Assembly (NCBI GenBank): GCA_017935675.1
Contig: JAGBHE010000064.1
Location: 1-64,000 of the forward strand
From: Clostridia bacterium
GTDB taxonomy: Bacteria > Bacillota > Clostridia > UBA1381
DNA: 64,000 nucleotides
Reading direction: 5' to 3'
The translations under genes and the position numbers were made by a program. This document shows, piece by piece, positions 31,733-38,993 of the stretch. The notes beneath the pieces are model-generated. The model was not told the origin of the DNA and did not search any database. It saw nothing but the letters and a program-made list of their open reading frames with translations. Positions within the stretch are counted from its first letter, which is position 1, and every line of letters starts with the position of its first letter.

Positions 31733-31790
31733 AAAAAGACCGGGATAATTTCATTTATAAACCTGAAAATTATCTCGGTCTTTTATTTTT
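31733..31790 (+). terminator. Strong terminator ending the xylan operon
   Basis: Arms AAAAAGACCGGGATAATTTC (31733-31752) and GAAAATTATCTCGGTCTTTT (31765-31784) pair over nearly 20 bp with small mismatches, followed by ATTTTT. It lies about 50 bases after the last module gene and closes the long rightward transcription unit. Confidence 0.9.
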
Positions 31791-31890
31791 ATGGATTTAT
31801 TTTAAAGCGCAGCGGTGTAAGAATTACCGGGATTGAGCATACTAAGTAAAAAAGCAAACGGCATTGGTGAAAGGAGTTCGGAATATAAAT

Positions 31891-33201
31891 ATGAGAGAAT
31901 CGGTTTGGAAGAATAGTGCGGATTTACCCGAATTCAGTGAATTAGACGGCGACAAAAGGACAGATGTTTTAATTATAGGCGGCGGGCTTTGCGGAATATT
32001 GTGTGCTTATTTTTTAAAGCGGGCAGGCGTTGATTATATTCTTGTTGAAGGCAAAAGAATTGCATCCGGCATTACCGGGAACACAACTGCAAAAATAACG
32101 TCTCAGCACGGGCTAATTTTTGATAAGCTGGTTCGTGATTTCGGAAAAGAAAAGGCAGGGATGTATTTAAGAGCCAATCAGGAGGCGCTGAAGGAATATA
32201 AAAGGCTTTGCAGCGGAATTGACTGCGATTTTGAAACAAAAAATGCTTACACTTATTCTCTGACGGACAGGCAGATAATAGAAGATGAGGTAAAAGCGGT
32301 AAATTCGTTGGGATTTCCCGCAGAATTCAGCACCGTTTCCGAGCTGCCCTTTAAAACACAGGGCGCGGTTTGTTTCCCGGAACAGGGGCAGTTTAATCCG
32401 CTGAAATTTATTGCCGGAATTTCAAAGGATTTAAATATTTACGAAAATACCTTTATACGAGATATAACCCCGGACACAGCAGTTTCTGACAGCGGAAAAA
32501 TCACCGCCGATAAAATTATTGCTGCAACGCATTTCCCTTTTATCAACAAGCATGGCAGCTATTTTCTGAAGCTTTACCAGCATCGAAGCTATGTGTCGGC
32601 ATACGAAAACGCAGAAAAGCTGAATGGAATGTATGTTGATGAGAACAAAAAAGGAATGTCCTTCAGAACATATAAGGAGCTGCTGTTAATCGGCGGCGGC
32701 AGCCACAGAACAGGAAAGCAGGGCGGTGCATGGACAGAACTGAATAATTTTGCAAAGAGGTATTATCCGAAAGCTGAGCTGAAATATGAGTGGGCAACAC
32801 AAGACTGCATGAGTCTTGATTCCGTTGCGTATATCGGACGGTATTCAAAGCGTACACCGAATATGTACACGGCAACGGGATTTAACAAATGGGGTATGAC
32901 AACTTCAATGGCGGCGGCAAAAATCCTTTGTGATATGGTTATGGGTAAGAAAAATGACTATGAAGAGCTGTTTTCGCCGCAAAGAAGTATATTAAAGCCC
33001 CAGTTGCTTGTAAACGGCTTTGAGGCAACGGTAAATCTTCTGACACCGACTGCAAAGCGCTGTCCGCACCTCGGCTGCGCATTGAAATGGAATAACCTGG
33101 AGCATACATGGGACTGTCCGTGTCATGGCTCACGCTTCGAAGAGGACGGAAAGCTTATTGACAATCCGTCAACGGGAGATGCAAATATTAAGGGCCTATA
33201 A
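31891..33201 (+). CDS. FAD-dependent oxidoreductase with C-terminal Rieske domain
   Basis: The 436-residue protein begins with a DAO-type FAD-binding fold (TDVLIIGGGLCGILCAYFLK, then GNTTAKITSQHG) and ends with a Rieske 2Fe-2S domain whose ligands are clear: CPHLGCAL and CPCHGSRFEEDGKL. It resembles the family annotated as FAD-dependent oxidoreductase/Rieske protein in Bacillus and Clostridia, whose substrate is unknown. It is cytoplasmic. The ATG at 31891 is preferred because homologues start MRES-W-K; AAGGAG lies 14 bases upstream, a longer than usual spacing, and a TTG/GTG pair at 31864/31867 is the alternative. It stands alone between the xylan operon and a leftward cluster. Confidence 0.9.
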   Translation: MRESVWKNSADLPEFSELDGDKRTDVLIIGGGLCGILCAYFLKRAGVDYILVEGKRIASGITGNTTAKITSQHGLIFDKLVRDFGKEKAGMYLRANQEALKEYKRLCSGIDCDFETKNAYTYSLTDRQIIEDEVKAVNSLGFPAEFSTVSELPFKTQGAVCFPEQGQFNPLKFIAGISKDLNIYENTFIRDITPDTAVSDSGKITADKIIAATHFPFINKHGSYFLKLYQHRSYVSAYENAEKLNGMYVDENKKGMSFRTYKELLLIGGGSHRTGKQGGAWTELNNFAKRYYPKAELKYEWATQDCMSLDSVAYIGRYSKRTPNMYTATGFNKWGMTTSMAAAKILCDMVMGKKNDYEELFSPQRSILKPQLLVNGFEATVNLLTPTAKRCPHLGCALKWNNLEHTWDCPCHGSRFEEDGKLIDNPSTGDANIKGL

Positions 33202-33274
33202 CACACAGGAGAACCGTCCCTGTGTGTTATTTATTGCAGATGTTTTGAACACAAGGGGACGGTTCTCTTGTGTT
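33198..33274. repeat. Paired inverted-repeat (REP/MITE-like) element
   Basis: Two self-complementary units, 33198-33230 (ATAACACACAGG...CCTGTGTGTTAT) and 33248-33274 (AACACAAG...CTTGTGTT), are also complementary to each other through GAGAACCGTCCC and GGGGACGGTTCTC. Such ACACAGG-GACGGTTCTC-type elements are, from memory, dispersed in many Firmicutes. Here it starts within the stop codon of the oxidoreductase gene and ends just before the stop of the convergent gene at 33300, so it may double as a terminator for both. Confidence 0.8.
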
Positions 33275-33299
33275 TTGTTTCTTCCTATAAAACTTTATT

Positions 33300-33938
33300 T
33301 TAACTATCTAATGCAACTGTTCTTGTTGATTCATCCCAGGATATTCCAAGATTAAACTCATTCGCAACTGCACGTACCGGGACATACAGGATATTATCTA
33401 TAAACCTTGCACAAACTTCAAGCGGAACATAAAATCCATCCTTCTGATTTTTTCTCATTCCAATTAAATTCGGAAGAATTTCGAGGATTGTCCCATCTTT
33501 GGCAATCGTTGTAACATATGTGTTTTCATCAAAATTCATATTGCATCCGACTTCGCCAAATACTTCCGCAGGAACCAACAGCCTATCGTTAAAAAGCACA
33601 CATCTGCTGTATGATGGCTTTTCACTCCCATTTATTTTAAAAACAACATTTTTCTGTTCCTGGTTGAAGCTGCCCAAAGACATAGCATGCCATTCTATAT
33701 ATATTGCCGGACATTCAAATATGGTTCCGTCTGTAGCGGTTTCAGTTCCTGTTGTATAAATAACATCCGGATATTCCTCAAACGATTTTTCTATATCTCC
33801 CTCATGATATTCATATTGAGAAGCAAATTCAAAATGTTTTTTATGAATAAAATCAGGCGATGTATCATACGCAAATGATGTTATTGCTTGGAAAATTATT
33901 GTGTATCCCATTAAAAATACAATTACTTTTTTATACAT
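33300..33938 (-). CDS. Secreted copper-amine-oxidase-N-like stalk protein
   Basis: The 212-residue protein has a signal peptide (cleavage near SFA-YD) and a C-terminal half of the copper-amine-oxidase-N type: CVLFNDRLLVPAEVFGEVG followed by LYVPVRAVANEFNLGISWD and TRTVAL. These domains occur as structural stalks on Clostridia and Bacillus surface proteins and are not catalytic. AGGAG eight bases upstream supports the ATG at 33938. It lies 33 bases downstream of an SLH protein read in the same direction, so it may be the end of a small surface-protein operon. Confidence 0.8.
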   Translation of the reverse strand: MYKKVIVFLMGYTIIFQAITSFAYDTSPDFIHKKHFEFASQYEYHEGDIEKSFEEYPDVIYTTGTETATDGTIFECPAIYIEWHAMSLGSFNQEQKNVVFKINGSEKPSYSRCVLFNDRLLVPAEVFGEVGCNMNFDENTYVTTIAKDGTILEILPNLIGMRKNQKDGFYVPLEVCARFIDNILYVPVRAVANEFNLGISWDESTRTVALDS

Positions 33939-33971
33939 TCTACACACTCCTTTTTTATAAGTATCCGTCTC

Positions 33972-35048
33972 TTACTGTAAGAAATTCATATATGAAATAT
34001 TTGAAGATTCATATTCGTGAGTTGAACCGACATTATAATTTTTAACAAGAATAATCGGAGAATTAATAGTGTTATACAGTATTTTCATAGCATCTTTTCT
34101 CGTAATCTTATCATTGCCGTTAAAACTAATACCCTTTGTCAGATTAAGCTTTTCTGCAGCAGCGATATAACCGTCAGAATAACCGCCGTTTGTTTCTGCA
34201 TACGGTTCGCAGAACAATAATGAAGAAGCAATTTTTATATATTCATTATATGTTATATCGTCTTGCGGTTTGAATACATTATTTTCATAACCGTTAACAA
34301 ACCTAAAATCGATTAATTTCATCACATCATCATAAAACCATGAGTTTTCTGTAACATCAGCAAACGGCACACGAGAATCTGCAAAGGTCGCACTGTGTCC
34401 GTCTTGGCGAATTGCACGGTTTATAATTGCGCATACCTCTGCACGTGTTATTTTGCTGTCGGGGCGAACAGAACCGTCCTCATATCCGTTTACAATTCCC
34501 AGCTCTTTTAATTTTAATACAATATCATCAAAGGATACCGCAGGTATATCTGCCGGCGCCGGAAGGACATTTCTGTTCTCGTTTGCGGATATTTCAGCAT
34601 CTGTTATATTCTTTTTGGAAATAACAGCATCAATTGTCTTTTCTTTAAATAAGGCACTTGCGCTTATGCTATATATGTGTTCCGGAGTAAGTCCCGTAAA
34701 AGTGAACTCATCTGCTGCAGCTGCAACGACTTTATTTGATGTAATGTCTCTTCTTTCACTTATATCATAAATAGACATAAGCATAATGTCTTTTTTATCA
34801 GCTTCGGATTTGAACTTGAAGCTTACAGACAATGCGTTTTCATCAGCAGCAAGTGTATAATGCGTATCTGCTATGAGATTTTTTCCTGGCAGAATATCTA
34901 TGCTTACAGCCAGACTTGAAGACATAGGATATAAAAACACCATTCGCTCATTTATTGTGGTTGTCGTATCATCAGCGGCGCTGACATTTACTTCAGAAGA
35001 AATTATAATACCGATACAGCCAATTATAGTAATTATTTTTTTAAACAT
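33972..35048 (-). CDS. SLH-domain surface protein, tandem copy 1
   Basis: The 358-residue protein has a signal peptide (VSA-AD), an N-terminal domain of about 130 residues of unknown function and three C-terminal SLH repeats (YEDGSVRPDSKITRAEVCAI; VFKPQDDITYNEYIKIAS; GNDKITRKDAMKILYN). GGAGGAAC precedes the ATG. It is nearly a copy of the gene at 35175, with the same ribosome site and the same last 25 codons apart from a few bases. The protein is probably attached to the wall polymer; the N-terminal domain's role is not known. Confidence 0.85.
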   Translation of the reverse strand: MFKKIITIIGCIGIIISSEVNVSAADDTTTTINERMVFLYPMSSSLAVSIDILPGKNLIADTHYTLAADENALSVSFKFKSEADKKDIMLMSIYDISERRDITSNKVVAAAADEFTFTGLTPEHIYSISASALFKEKTIDAVISKKNITDAEISANENRNVLPAPADIPAVSFDDIVLKLKELGIVNGYEDGSVRPDSKITRAEVCAIINRAIRQDGHSATFADSRVPFADVTENSWFYDDVMKLIDFRFVNGYENNVFKPQDDITYNEYIKIASSLLFCEPYAETNGGYSDGYIAAAEKLNLTKGISFNGNDKITRKDAMKILYNTINSPIILVKNYNVGSTHEYESSNISYMNFLQ

Positions 35049-35174
35049 AACTGTTCCTCCATTCTTTGCCCGAAAAAATTAATTGTTTGAATTACATTAC
35101 CGTAGTTTTACAGGCGGCATATTCCTCCAGTAAAGCTATGACACGCCGGGACGGTTTTTGTGTGATTGAGTTTT

Positions 35175-36254
35175 TTACTGTAAGAAATCCATATATGAAA
35201 TATTTGAGGATTCATATTCGTGAGTTGAACCGACGTTATAATTTTTAACAAGAACAATCGGAGAATTAATAGTGTTATACAGTATTTTCATAGCGTCTTT
35301 TCTCGTAATCTTATCATCGCCGTTAAAAATAATACCCTTTGTCAGATTAAGCCTTTCGGCAGCAGCGATATAACCGTCAGGATAACTGCCGTTTGTTTCG
35401 GCATACGGTTCGCAGAATAATAATGAAGATGCAATTTTTATATATTCATTATATGTTATATCATCTTGCGGTTTGAATACGTTATTTTCATAACCGTTAA
35501 TAAATTCCAAATCAATTAAATTCATTACATCATTATAAAACCATGAATCTTTTTTAACATCAGTAAAGGGTACACGAAAATCTATAAATGTCACACTGTT
35601 TTTGCCTTGGCGAATTACACGATTTATAATTGCACATACCTCTGCGCGGGTTATTTTGTTATCGGGGCGAACAGAACCGTCATCGTATCCGTTTACAATT
35701 CCCAGCTCTTTTAATTTTAATACAATATCATCAAAGGATACCGCAGGTATATCTGCCGCCGCCGGAAGAACATTTCTGTTCTCTTTTGCGGATATTTCAG
35801 CCTTTGGTATATTCTTTTTGGAAATAACGGCATCAATTGTCTTTTCTTTAAATAAGGCACTTGTGCCTATTCTATATACGTGTTCCGGAGTGAGCCCCGT
35901 AAAAGTGAACTCATCTGCTGCTGTAGCTGCAACGCCGTTATTTGGTGTAATGTATATCTCTTCATTTATATCATAAAGAGACATAAACATAATGTCTTTT
36001 TTTTGGAATTCGGATTTGAATTTAAAGCTTACAGACAATGCGTTTTCATCAGAAGAAAGTTTATACTGTTTACGCTCTACGGCAGTTTGTCCCGGCGGAA
36101 TATCTACTTCTATAGACAAACTTGAAGACATAGGATATAAAAACACCTTTCGTTTATTTATTGTAGTTGTTGTATCATCATCAGCGCTGACATTTATTGC
36201 ATAAGAAATCATAATGCCGATACAGCCAATTACAGCAATTATTTTTTTAAACAT
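35175..36254 (-). CDS. SLH-domain surface protein, tandem copy 2
   Basis: A 359-residue protein with the same organisation as its neighbour: signal peptide, unknown domain of about 130 residues, three SLH repeats. Most differences lie in the N-terminal domain and the second SLH repeat (FADVTENSWFY against FTDVKKDSWFY), while other long stretches are identical. The duplication covers the coding region and a short leader; the 126-base spacer between copies is not repeated. Divergence of this amount suggests an older duplication kept by selection rather than an assembly artefact. Confidence 0.85.
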   Translation of the reverse strand: MFKKIIAVIGCIGIMISYAINVSADDDTTTTINKRKVFLYPMSSSLSIEVDIPPGQTAVERKQYKLSSDENALSVSFKFKSEFQKKDIMFMSLYDINEEIYITPNNGVAATAADEFTFTGLTPEHVYRIGTSALFKEKTIDAVISKKNIPKAEISAKENRNVLPAAADIPAVSFDDIVLKLKELGIVNGYDDGSVRPDNKITRAEVCAIINRVIRQGKNSVTFIDFRVPFTDVKKDSWFYNDVMNLIDLEFINGYENNVFKPQDDITYNEYIKIASSLLFCEPYAETNGSYPDGYIAAAERLNLTKGIIFNGDDKITRKDAMKILYNTINSPIVLVKNYNVGSTHEYESSNISYMDFLQ

Positions 36255-36278
36255 AATTGTTCCTCCATGTTTTTAATG

Positions 36279-36310
36279 AGCTTATAGGGGGAATATTCCC
36301 CCTATAAGCT
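36279..36310. repeat. Perfect 32-bp palindrome
   Basis: AGCTTATAGGGGGAAT and its exact complement form a 16-bp perfect dyad with no loop, between the start of the SLH gene at 36254 and the end of the gene at 36326. No T-run follows, so it is either a weak terminator for the upstream leftward gene or an operator-like dyad. Confidence 0.7.
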
Positions 36311-36325
36311 ATAACAAAAAACTTA

Positions 36326-36826
36326 TCAAAATGTTTCGCACGAACCTGAAAGCCTTACTGATGATAGTGTTGTTCCTGAAAAGCGAAACCTATAGGTTGT
36401 TCCTGCCGGTAAGTCTCTAAAGCCATACTCTGTGGTTGTATGTGTTCCCATATTAGCTCCTTCCAATTCATATTCTTCCGTATCAACATTATACATCCAA
36501 ACATGGCAGCTGTTCGGGGCATTATCAAAATGGAAAGAAATGTTTCTTTCTCTTGGCCCTAATGGTACAACATTATTAATATTATTAACAGTGTGTGGTG
36601 TAATAAGCTGTGAACTGCTCGGATATTTAGGGAAGATTTGATCGAAGTCGAAACTAGCTGTACGTGTCAAGGAACCTGTTGGAATTTTATCTCCCTTCTC
36701 GTAAATAACAAATTCTCCGCCGCCCGGTAACGGAGTAACAATTTCTGCAAAAGCACTTATACTCATTACCGAACAGGCCATAATAGCTGCGCAGACCATA
36801 GCCATAAGTTTCTTTAAATTTAACAT
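36326..36826 (-). CDS. Small secreted protein of unknown function
   Basis: The 166-residue protein has a clear signal peptide (SISAFA-EI) and a mature part of about 140 residues that looks like one beta-sandwich: NISFHFDNAPNSCHVWMYN, then GFRDLPAGTTYRFRFSG and a final SVRLSGSCETF strand. The two cysteines could form a disulfide. I do not recognise the family. AAGGAC lies about eight bases before the ATG. It is upstream of, and in the same direction as, the SLH duplicates, so it may share their surface role. Confidence 0.75.
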   Translation of the reverse strand: MLNLKKLMAMVCAAIMACSVMSISAFAEIVTPLPGGGEFVIYEKGDKIPTGSLTRTASFDFDQIFPKYPSSSQLITPHTVNNINNVVPLGPRERNISFHFDNAPNSCHVWMYNVDTEEYELEGANMGTHTTTEYGFRDLPAGTTYRFRFSGTTLSSVRLSGSCETF

Positions 36827-36886
36827 AATAATCGTCCTTTCTGATTTTTAAATTTGTACAGCATTTATTAAATTTTTTCAAAACTA

Positions 36887-36915
36887 TTGACATACAATAA
36901 AATATAGTGTAATAT
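36887..36915 (+). promoter_or_regulatory. Consensus promoter for a small RNA
   Basis: TTGACA (36887-36892), exactly 17 bases, then TAATAT (36910-36915). There is no protein-coding gene in this direction downstream before the convergent kinase, so the expected product is the short RNA at 36922-36990. Confidence 0.75.
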
Positions 36916-36921
36916 CATCAT

Positions 36922-36990
36922 ATGGGAGTTCTCGTTAAAACTGTTTCAGCAAGGTCAGTCGCTTATGGTTTTTAAGAGAGCTCTTTTTTT
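36922..36990 (+). ncRNA. Candidate small RNA with terminator hairpin
   Basis: Starting about seven bases after the -10 box, the predicted RNA is about 68 nt. GAGUUCUCGUUAAAACU and GGUUUUUAAGAGAGCUC pair as a 17-step stem with two mismatches and one G-U at the base, closing a 24-base loop (core CAGCAAGGUCAGUCGCUU), followed directly by U7. A strong promoter and an intrinsic terminator within 100 bases and no ORF are the evidence; I do not recognise the RNA family. It is antisense to the 3' part of a 45-codon leftward ORF (36935-37072). Confidence 0.55.
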
Positions 36991-37155
36991 GAATATTTAT
37001 AAATGTTGTTTTTCTGTTTTTACTGCAAATTACAAGATATATGGTCAATGATTTCATACTACAAATATCCATTTTATGTATTCAGTAACCCTGAAAAGTT
37101 TTATATTACAACCATATCTCCCATACGACTTTTATAATGAGCAGTAATCAGCTTG

Positions 37156-37197
37156 TTAAAGCAGTTCGAAATTTACCGTTTTTAAATACCGAAACAT
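37156..37197 (-). CDS. 13-residue micro-ORF with a very strong ribosome site
   Basis: ATG at 37197, read leftwards, gives MFRYLKTVNFELL followed by TAA. It is preceded by GGGGAGGTGATT, close to a perfect anti-16S match, at optimal spacing, which is unusual for a random short frame. It is the second micro-ORF on the transcript expected from the promoter at 37339-37366. It has no match I know; a signalling or leader peptide is conceivable, and no processing site is evident. Confidence 0.4.
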   Translation of the reverse strand: MFRYLKTVNFELL

Positions 37198-37263
37198 CGG
37201 AATCACCTCCCCTTAGCTGTCGGAAGATGTTGAGCAATATGAAACTGCTAAACGTACGCTTCC

Positions 37264-37314
37264 TTAAAACTTTTCTACAGAATAATCAGTGACAGCATTT
37301 GCTGATTTTTCCAT
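37264..37314 (-). CDS. 16-residue micro-ORF behind the repeat-flanked promoter
   Basis: ATG at 37314 gives MEKSANAVTDYSVEKF then TAA, with AAGGAG six bases upstream and a consensus promoter 25 bases before the ATG. Beyond the stop the same frame stays open for GSVRLAVSYCSTSSDS up to a second TAA, so the original peptide may have been longer and is now interrupted, or a readthrough product exists. It does not fit the AgrD cyclic-lactone pattern that I know. Confidence 0.4.
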   Translation of the reverse strand: MEKSANAVTDYSVEKF

Positions 37315-37338
37315 TGCTGTCTCCTTTCTGCTGATTTA

Positions 37339-37366
37339 ATTATAACACGGGAATAAAAATTTTCAA
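37339..37366 (-). promoter_or_regulatory. Promoter of the micro-ORF transcript
   Basis: On the minus strand TTGAAA (37366-37361), 16 bases, TATAAT (37344-37339). It lies just downstream of the terminator of the regulator-kinase operon and seven bases from the nearest copy of a 17-bp tandem repeat, a position typical for a class II activator. Confidence 0.75.
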
Positions 37367-37373
37367 CCGGTAT

Positions 37374-37411
37374 GTGACAGTTTACGCAAATAGCGTGACG
37401 GTTGACGCAAT
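37374..37411. promoter_or_regulatory. Tandem direct repeat, probable LytTR-regulator binding sites
   Basis: GTGACAGTTTACGCAAA (37374-37390) and GTGACGGTTGACGCAAT (37395-37411) are imperfect copies with a 21-base period, two helical turns. Each contains a nine-base box (ACAGTTTAC, ACGGTTGAC) close to the published LytTR half-site, and AgrA boxes in Staphylococcus have the same 21-base period. The neighbouring gene encodes a LytTR regulator. One reservation is that the boxes read rightwards while the adjacent promoter fires leftwards. Confidence 0.6.
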
Positions 37412-37416
37412 TTGTC

Positions 37417-37462
37417 AAAAAAAGAAGTCATTCCGGAATATTAAAATTACCGTTGACTTCTT
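37417..37462 (-). terminator. Terminator of the LytTR regulator-kinase operon
   Basis: On the minus strand AAGAAGTCA (37462-37454) pairs with TGACTTCTT (37430-37422), followed by a run of T (37423-37417). It starts five bases beyond the kinase stop codon, so the micro-ORF transcript downstream needs its own promoter, which is present. Confidence 0.8.
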
Positions 37463-37466
37463 AATC

Positions 37467-38138
37467 TTATTCTTCTGTTGTATCAATCATTATATGACAG
37501 CAAAATTCGTTTTCTTCCTCAAAAAATTTTATCATACCGTTGTACTTTTCTACAATATTTTTTACGGATTTAATTCCTATTCCATGCAGCTCCGTATCGC
37601 TTTTTGTTGTTTCAAGATTTTTGTTATTCGTTAATACAGATGATTTTATGCTGTTAGTTACAGATATAACCAAATAGCTTGCATTTTTACATATATCCAC
37701 CGATATTCTTTTTTCCTCCGTATCTTTTGCGGCTTCTATAGCATTATCCAATAAATTACCGAAGAGAACGGCTGTTTCGACAGGCGGAATGTTTATATCG
37801 GTGTCTTTTTTTATATTTACCTCCATAAAAATTTTTCTTTGGCTGCAAACTGCAATTTTTGAATTTATAATCGCATCAAAGGCTATGTTATCGGTGCTTA
37901 TATAGTTTAAAATGTTGGGCAAGTAATTATTGGTCAGCGCATTTACATAGTCTTTTATATCGTCGCATCTGCCCTCATTTGCATATTGCAAAATGGTCAA
38001 AAGCTGATTTTTTATATCGTGCCGTACCGTTTTCATTTCCTTTACAAATGCTTCTTTATCGGCTATATTTTGCTTTAATGTTTCATTTTGTTGTTCAAGC
38101 AGTTTTGTTTTTATCGTATTTTCATATTCCTTATTCAT
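37467..38138 (-). CDS. Soluble GHKL-type histidine kinase (AgrC-like core without sensor)
   Basis: The 223-residue protein starts with a coiled-coil-like helix (about 1-30), then the phosphoacceptor region TVRHDIKNQLLTILQYAN and a GHKL ATPase domain (LFGNLLDNAIEAAKD; ELHGIGIKSVKNIVEKYNG). Typical Agr/ComD-type kinases have about 430 residues with six or seven membrane helices; here the membrane sensor is absent and no frameshifted remnant precedes it because the upstream regulator gene overlaps the start (ATGA). AGGAGG precedes the ATG. It is therefore a cytoplasmic kinase whose input is unknown, or which relies on another membrane protein. Confidence 0.85.
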   Translation of the reverse strand: MNKEYENTIKTKLLEQQNETLKQNIADKEAFVKEMKTVRHDIKNQLLTILQYANEGRCDDIKDYVNALTNNYLPNILNYISTDNIAFDAIINSKIAVCSQRKIFMEVNIKKDTDINIPPVETAVLFGNLLDNAIEAAKDTEEKRISVDICKNASYLVISVTNSIKSSVLTNNKNLETTKSDTELHGIGIKSVKNIVEKYNGMIKFFEEENEFCCHIMIDTTEE

Positions 38139-38866
38139 ACAAGCGTCCTCCTGACAAAGTTCTGGTATTCTTCTCTGACAAAATCAATTTTTGAACGGCT
38201 CAGACCTAATTGAGTGCCGTCTGTTAAAATTACTTCTCTGCTTGTGATTTTGGAAATGTACCGGCAATTAACCAAAATGCCGTTTTGAATACGAATAATA
38301 TTTAACGGATATAATTGTTTTTCAGCTTCGGTTATTTTACATCTGATTTGCTTTTTTCCTAAAGCTCTGTCCCATATAATAATATCATTTTTATACGATT
38401 CTATGTATGTTACCGTGTTTATGTCAATTTCTATTGTACGGTTTTCGGTTTTAAGGTTAAAGGTAAGCCGCTTTCTTTCGTCCTCGGCGTCAATTTTTCT
38501 CAGCAGCTTTGAAATAACAACCTTTAAATCATGCATATGGCTTTTCCGCATAAACCAAAACGGGTGGTAATCATAAGAATGATATACCTTATCCTCATGA
38601 CCTGTTACAAATATAATTAAAATATCTTCTTTTCTTTTTTGCAGAAGCGCCGCAGCTTCAAAGCCGTTCATTTCGGGCATATCTATATCAAGAAGCACCG
38701 CATCGGCATTTTGAATATCAAATTGCTTTATCAGTTCCGTTCCGCTGCTGAAAGCGGTTATTTCATATTTACATCTGCCGTTTAAAATCAAACCTATTTC
38801 TTTTTTTGTTTTATTCGCAAAGTCGCTGTTGTCATCACAGATATAAAATTTAATATTATCTTTCAT
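38135..38866 (-). CDS. LytTR-family response regulator
   Basis: The 243-residue protein has a receiver domain (acidic pair in ICDDNSD; phosphoacceptor D in AVLLDIDMPEMNG) and a C-terminal LytTR DNA-binding domain (TVTYIESYKNDIIIWD; IRIQNGILVNCRYISKI; SRSKIDFVREEYQNFVRR). GGAGGG supports the ATG at 38866, not the frame start 15 bases upstream. It is translated just ahead of the kinase with a four-base overlap. The tandem repeats at 37374-37411 are the obvious candidate target. Confidence 0.93.
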   Translation of the reverse strand: MKDNIKFYICDDNSDFANKTKKEIGLILNGRCKYEITAFSSGTELIKQFDIQNADAVLLDIDMPEMNGFEAAALLQKRKEDILIIFVTGHEDKVYHSYDYHPFWFMRKSHMHDLKVVISKLLRKIDAEDERKRLTFNLKTENRTIEIDINTVTYIESYKNDIIIWDRALGKKQIRCKITEAEKQLYPLNIIRIQNGILVNCRYISKITSREVILTDGTQLGLSRSKIDFVREEYQNFVRRTLV

Positions 38867-38964
38867 TATTGCCCTCCTCATAAAATGACGGTTTGTGTTA
38901 ATACCTCATAGCCGCACGACAGACATATCCCTTGATTTGCGTGAAGGCAATGTTCTTTACTGAA

Positions 38965-38993
38965 ATTATATCATACTTTTTCCGAATAGTAAA
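38965..38993 (-). promoter_or_regulatory. Promoter of the LytTR regulator-kinase operon
   Basis: On the minus strand TTTACT (38993-38988), 17 bases, TATAAT (38970-38965). It lies about 100 bases upstream of the regulator start. The rest of the 392-base gap to rnfC (38867-39258) holds the rnf promoter and no ORF I can support. Confidence 0.65.

Noticed and set aside
34427..35976. Plus-strand ORFs opposite the two SLH genes, similar to each other
   Set aside because: Their similarity is explained by the duplication of the SLH genes on the other strand; no ribosome sites.
37156..37314. AgrD-type cyclic lactone autoinducer gene
   Set aside because: The peptides lack the conserved central Cys/Ser and the acidic C-terminal tail of AgrD, and no AgrB-like membrane protease gene is nearby.
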